DNA of 15,396 nucleotides from Pseudomonadota bacterium (GTDB lineage Bacteria > Pseudomonadota > Alphaproteobacteria > Sphingomonadales > Sphingomonadaceae). Below, in pieces: positions 12,554-15,396 of this stretch. Position numbers and translations under genes: made by a program. The notes under the pieces were generated by a model. The model was not told the DNA's origin and made no database searches. It saw nothing but the letters and a program-made list of their open reading frames with translations. How positions within the stretch are numbered: position 1 is the stretch's first letter; each line of letters begins with the position of its first letter. The stretch lies in contig JAEWCW010000184.1 in NCBI GenBank assembly GCA_023390415.1, positions 1-15,396 on the forward strand, read 5' to 3'.

Positions 12554-13603
12554 TCAGCCGCCTTCGGCCTTGATCAGGGCGGTCTTCATGTCGAGCCCAT
12601 AGGCGTAGCCGCCGAGCGAGCCGTCACCGCGGCGGGCGCGATGGCAGGGGATGAGCACGGCGACATGATTGGCCCCGCAGGCCGAGCCCGCCGCCCGCGC
12701 CGCGCCTGGCTTCCCTGCCCTCGCCGCAAGTGCGGCGTAGCTCAGGCTCTCGCCCGGCGGGATTCGCGAAAGCTCGCGCCACACCGCCTCCTGGAAGGCG
12801 GTACCGACGACGTCGATCGGCAGATCGTGCGGCCGCTCCGGCGTCTCGACCGCGTCGACCGTCCGCGCGAGCAGGTCCCCCATTTCCGCCCCGCCGGGCT
12901 CGATCGTCGCATTGGGGAAGCGGCTTCGAAGCGCCGATTCGTCCTCTTCGAACGACAGCCGGCAAATGCCTTTCGCAGTCGCCGCGACCAGCATCCGGCC
13001 GAAGCGGGTCTGGGCGGTCGCCCAGCCGATCCGCTCGCCGCGGCCGCCGTCGCGCCATGCCGACGGGGTCATTCCCAGCCGGGCTCTCGCCTCCGCATAG
13101 AAGCGCCCGGGCCCGGAAAAGCCGGCATCGTAGATGGCGTCGGTGATCCGCGCATTGTCGCGAAGGGCCGCCTCGGTCCGCCGGGCGCGGAGGCTCCGAT
13201 AATAAGCGGCGGGAGTGACCCCCGTGGCGCGCTTGAACATCCGGTGGAAATGGTGCGGCGAATAGCCGGCGGCCGCTGCCAGCGCCTCGAGCGAGGGCGC
13301 CTCCTCCGCCGCCTTCAGCAGCGCGAGCGCCTTGTCGAGGGCCGCGGCTTCGCGAGTCACCTCGTCCGGAAGGCAGCGCAGGCAGGGCCGCAGCCCCGCC
13401 GCCCGCGCCGCGGCGCCGTCGGCGAAGAAGCGGACATTCTCCCGCCGTGGGTGGCGCGCCGCACAGGACGGGCGGCAATAGATTCCGGTGGTGAGGACGC
13501 CGGTGACGAAGCGGCCGTCGGCTGCGCGGTCGCGCGCGGTGACTGATGCCCAGGCGCCATCCTCGTCGATCATCGCCTCTGCTCTAAGCGCTGCGCTCGC
13601 CAT
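12554..13603 (-). CDS. ada: Bifunctional Ada: DNA methyltransferase and transcriptional activator
   Basis: A 349-residue suicide repair protein of the adaptive response to alkylation. The N-terminal zinc domain has C43, C47, C74 and C77 (GIYCRPSC and RPCLRC). C43 corresponds to E. coli Cys38, which accepts methyl groups from phosphotriesters and switches on DNA binding. An AraC-type helix-turn-helix region follows (about 88-185, with AAGYSPHHFHRMFKRATGVT). The C-terminal O6-methylguanine methyltransferase has C320 in IPCHR, matching Cys321. All three parts look intact and length is normal (E. coli 354). ATG 13603 is chosen because GGGAGG lies 8 bases upstream; an in-frame ATG at 13657 lies inside the DUF1203 gene. 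One base separates the start from the DUF1203 stop (TGAGATG), indicating coupled translation. Confidence 0.94.
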   Translation of the reverse strand: MASAALRAEAMIDEDGAWASVTARDRAADGRFVTGVLTTGIYCRPSCAARHPRRENVRFFADGAAARAAGLRPCLRCLPDEVTREAAALDKALALLKAAEEAPSLEALAAAAGYSPHHFHRMFKRATGVTPAAYYRSLRARRTEAALRDNARITDAIYDAGFSGPGRFYAEARARLGMTPSAWRDGGRGERIGWATAQTRFGRMLVAATAKGICRLSFEEDESALRSRFPNATIEPGGAEMGDLLARTVDAVETPERPHDLPIDVVGTAFQEAVWRELSRIPPGESLSYAALAARAGKPGAARAAGSACGANHVAVLIPCHRARRGDGSLGGYAYGLDMKTALIKAEGG

Positions 13604-13604
13604 C

Positions 13605-14066
13605 TCAAGCCCTCCCGACCCGCGCGAGGAAGCAGCCATAGGCCGCAGTATGGGCATGGATGCTCGCCACCCTTGGATCGGCGAACAGCGATTCGATCCC
13701 CGCCTCTACGTCCTGCGTCAGCAGCGCCGAGCGCAGCATCCCCGCCGAGTCGAAACCGCGAAGGCTCAGCATCCGGCCCTGGAGCACCGGCGGTAGCCGG
13801 TCCTCGAGGACCGGCACCTCATCCGCGCCCTCGCGCACGTAGATCGCATGGGCGGTTCGGAACGGCCCGTCGACGTCGTTGGAGACGTGGTTGAGAAGAA
13901 TCGCTGTCTCCCCCGGCCGGACATGATCAAGGCCGACCCGGCACGGATAGCCGGTCTCCGAATCCGCAACGACCCGCACCGCGCCGCGCTCGGCAAGCGC
14001 CGAATCCGACAATCCGAACAGAGGCGCAAACGCCTCCGACCTCAGTCCCTCGATCCTGTAGCCCAT
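13605..14066 (-). CDS. DUF1203 family protein
   Basis: A 153-residue soluble protein without signal peptide or membrane segment. The start GYRIEGLRSEAFAPLFGLSD, the central CRVGLDHVRPGETAILLNH and the C-terminal ASIHAHTAAYGCFLARV are typical of DUF1203, a family without known function. A conserved cysteine, C42, sits in GYPCRVGL. ATG 14066 is supported by AAGGAG about 8 bases upstream. It is the first gene of a two-gene unit with ada (one-base spacing), so a role near alkylation damage or small-molecule handling is possible but only inferred from position. A hairpin covers its ribosome binding site. Confidence 0.82.
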   Translation of the reverse strand: MGYRIEGLRSEAFAPLFGLSDSALAERGAVRVVADSETGYPCRVGLDHVRPGETAILLNHVSNDVDGPFRTAHAIYVREGADEVPVLEDRLPPVLQGRMLSLRGFDSAGMLRSALLTQDVEAGIESLFADPRVASIHAHTAAYGCFLARVGRA

Positions 14067-14071
14067 GTTCC

Positions 14072-14091
14072 GGCTCCTTTCGTCCGGAGCC
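14072..14091 (-). promoter_or_regulatory. Hairpin masking the DUF1203-ada ribosome binding site
   Basis: On the minus strand GGCTCC pairs with GGAGCC around an 8-base loop (GGACGAAA). The 3' arm contains the GGAG of the Shine-Dalgarno AAGGAGCC for ATG 14066. A six-pair, GC-rich stem could limit initiation until opened by a ribosome, a factor or temperature. Confidence 0.45.
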
Positions 14092-14106
14092 TCTTGCCGA
14101 CGATCC

Positions 14107-14127
14107 GCGGCGGACGCGTCCCGCCGC
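14107..14127 (-). terminator. Possible terminator hairpin after the membrane-protein gene
   Basis: GCGGCGG pairs with CCGCCGC around a 7-base loop, starting 12 bases after the stop of the minus-strand membrane-protein gene. The stem is entirely G-C, but no U-run follows, so it may be only a partial terminator or a 3'-end stabiliser. Confidence 0.35.
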
Positions 14128-14139
14128 TTGCTTTGAAAG

Positions 14140-14754
14140 TCAGGCCAAAGGGTAGCCGTAGGCGGCGCGGATCATGTTCGTGAAATAGGCCACCCACCAA
14201 TAGCTGGCGACGAACAGAACCATCTGCGCGCCGATCGCGGCGAGGTTCGCCGCGCGACCGCGCGCGAAGTACATCGCCGCGAAGGCCGCGAAGATCATCA
14301 GGTTGAGCGGCAGCGAATGAAGCCAGAACAGCATCGGCCGTTCGCGGAGCTGCTCCGCGAACGTGGGGATGTAGATCACCTTCACGAACAGCTCGGCGGC
14401 AACCAGCATCAGCACGACGAAGCGCTTGCGGTGCTCGAAATAGGCGTCGAGGTCCTCGAAGCCCTCCGCCTTCCTGGGCAGGACCACGCTGGCGGCGAGA
14501 TAATAGGTCGTCGCCGCGCCGATCGGCGCCCAGAGGCTCGAGAAATCGAGCGCGAAAGTCCGGCGCACGCTCCATGCGTCGAGCCAGGTGGCGCAGATGA
14601 TCAGGAAGGTGAGCAAGGCGAGCAGCGCCGATTGGGCGCGGAGCAGCCGAAGCGAGCGCTCGCGGACGAGCAGGCCGAGGCTGGAGAGGATTTCGGCCGC
14701 GGCAAGGCCGAGCAGAAGGCCGTAGAAACTGAAAAAGACTTCGAACTCGTCCAC
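14140..14754 (-). CDS. Multi-pass membrane protein of unknown function
   Basis: A 204-residue inner-membrane protein with five or six hydrophobic segments: about 6-27, 41-60, 72-90, 112-130, 144-164 and 172-192. Conserved-looking acidic residues lie at the N-terminus (DEFEVFFSFYGLLLGLAAAE), and aromatic residues cluster near the C-terminus (SYWWVAYFTNMI). I recognise no named family. GTG 14754 is preferred because an AGGGGGG run lies about 6 bases upstream. ATG 14772, six codons earlier, lacks a good ribosome site but cannot be excluded; the frame stays open to 14811. It is divergent from atpH across about 150 bases and precedes DUF1203-ada by 73 bases on the same strand. Confidence 0.72.
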   Translation of the reverse strand: MDEFEVFFSFYGLLLGLAAAEILSSLGLLVRERSLRLLRAQSALLALLTFLIICATWLDAWSVRRTFALDFSSLWAPIGAATTYYLAASVVLPRKAEGFEDLDAYFEHRKRFVVLMLVAAELFVKVIYIPTFAEQLRERPMLFWLHSLPLNLMIFAAFAAMYFARGRAANLAAIGAQMVLFVASYWWVAYFTNMIRAAYGYPLA

Positions 14755-14797
14755 CGGCGCCCCCCTGCCCATGACCGCGCGCAACCTGCCGGACCGG

Positions 14798-14826
14798 TTG
14801 CATCGCCGCAAGGCCCCTGCTAGGGC
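14798..14826 (+). promoter_or_regulatory. Putative promoter of the atp operon
   Basis: TTGCAT (14798-14803) is followed after 17 bases by TAGGGC (14821-14826), part of a CTAG tetramer. Transcription would start near 14833, leaving about 70 bases of leader before atpH. The -10 is a weak match to the classical hexamer. Confidence 0.35.
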
Positions 14827-14833
14827 GCCCGCG

Positions 14834-14900
14834 ACCCGGCGGGAGCGCCTTTGCGCGCGCCCTTCGGCCGGGTTTGAAATCCGATCCAGGAGTTAATCGG
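14834..14900 (+). promoter_or_regulatory. Structured 5' leader of atpH
   Basis: ACCCGGC (14834-14840) pairs with GCCGGGT (14867-14873), with GCGC/GCGC pairing possible inside. Further on CCGAT (14881-14885) can pair with ATCGG (14896-14900), which would place the AGGAG ribosome binding site (14888-14892) in the 10-base loop, just before the GTG start. Folding was judged by eye. Confidence 0.35.
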
Positions 14901-14903
14901 CGC

Positions 14904-15396
14904 GTGGAGACATCCGGCGGCATTCAGGCAAGCTTGGCGGGACGCTACGCGACGGCCCTTTTCGAGCTTGCGCGTGACGAAAAGCAGCTCGAGACGGTGG
15001 GGCAGAGCCTCGCCCGTCTAAAGCAGGCGCTCGTCGAATCGGAAGACCTGCGGAACTTGGTCACCAGCCCGCTGGTCAGCCGCGAGGACAGCGAGTGTGC
15101 GATCGCCGCAGCCGCGGACTCGCTCGGCCTCGATCCGACGACCCGCAACTTCCTCGGGGTCCTTGCGAAGAATCGCCGGCTTTCCCAGATCCAGAACGTC
15201 ATTCGCGCCTTCGACATGCTCGCCGCCCAGCATCGCGGCGAAGTCACCGCCGAGATCGTCTCCGCCCACCCGCTGAGCGACGATCAGGTGGACGCGCTGA
15301 AGGCCAGTCTCCGGGCCCAGACGGGCCGCGACATCGCCGTCGATCTCAATGTCGATCCGTCGATCCTCGGCGGCCTCGTCGTCAAGGTCGGCAGCC
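14904..15396 (+). CDS. atpH: F1 ATP synthase subunit delta, 5' part
   Basis: The first 164 codons of the delta (OSCP-type) subunit, which joins the F1 head to the peripheral stalk of ATP synthase. The frame runs off the right edge, with roughly 20 residues missing compared with the usual 180-185. Family features are ASLAGRYATALFELARDE near the N-terminus, SPLVSREDSECAIAAAA around 57-73, NFLGVLAKNRRL around 85-96, VTAEIVSAHPLS around 114-125, and the C-terminal DPSILGGLVVKVGS. GTG 14904 is the start: AGGAG lies 11 bases upstream and no ATG fits the N-terminus. In alphaproteobacteria atpH usually opens the atpHAGDC operon, so atpA should follow beyond the window. Confidence 0.93.
   Translation, partial: METSGGIQASLAGRYATALFELARDEKQLETVGQSLARLKQALVESEDLRNLVTSPLVSREDSECAIAAAADSLGLDPTTRNFLGVLAKNRRLSQIQNVIRAFDMLAAQHRGEVTAEIVSAHPLSDDQVDALKASLRAQTGRDIAVDLNVDPSILGGLVVKVGS

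Noticed and set aside
11279..13546. Plus-strand open frame of 755 codons across the adhesin-E/TonB and ada genes
   Set aside because: Arg/Gly-rich shadow translation running antisense to two recognisable proteins; no domain, start signal or ribosome site.

Overview
The window is an ordinary-looking, very GC-rich bacterial chromosome segment. Protein families, gene neighbourhoods and frequent GTG/TTG starts suggest an alphaproteobacterium, most likely a sphingomonad. This is inferred from gene content alone, because no rRNA gene or other phylogenetic marker was compared. I see no CRISPR array, tRNA, rRNA, transposase, integrase or phage gene. The only recombinase is a housekeeping XerC.

Layout, left to right. 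(1) 1-408: 3' part of a DedA/VTT-type membrane protein. (2) 405-3025, minus strand: a likely transcription unit reading tal (TalC-type transaldolase), a small ABA4-like (DUF4281) membrane protein, a DUF484 protein and xerC. The DUF484-xerC pairing resembles the E. coli yigA-xerC arrangement. (3) 3081-4391, plus: a DinF-type MATE transporter, convergent with a DUF4197 lipoprotein (4388-5050, minus). (4) 5156-7321: priA, the replication-restart helicase. (5) 7318-8364, minus: a secreted protein I cannot assign. (6) 8504-11606, plus: two exported peptidases, an HExxH metallopeptidase with TPR repeats and a trypsin-like serine protease anchored by a membrane hairpin. (7) 11585-12487, minus: an exported protein joining a surface-adhesin-E-like domain to a TonB C-terminal domain. 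(8) 12554-14066, minus: a DUF1203 protein tightly coupled to a complete bifunctional Ada. (9) 14140-14754, minus: a multi-pass membrane protein of unknown function. (10) 14904-end: the start of atpH, which normally opens the alphaproteobacterial F1 ATP synthase operon.

The most unusual signals are regulatory and architectural. CTAG occurs seven times in the window, always at a gene boundary. Two copies form overlapping stop codons of convergent genes. The other five sit where a -10 element would be, 15-20 bases downstream of a TTGC/TCGC -35-like element. Two of these putative promoters (priA and the serine protease) lie so close to the ATG that the mRNAs may be leaderless. A hairpin could mask the ribosome binding site of the DUF1203-ada operon. 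Three GANTC (CcrM-type) sites cluster in the 105-bp DUF4197/priA intergenic region.

No gap without a gene exceeds about 150 bases. I did not find a convincing new multi-gene system. The genes least explained by known families are the secreted protein at 7318-8364, the exported peptidase pair, and the adhesin-E/TonB fusion.
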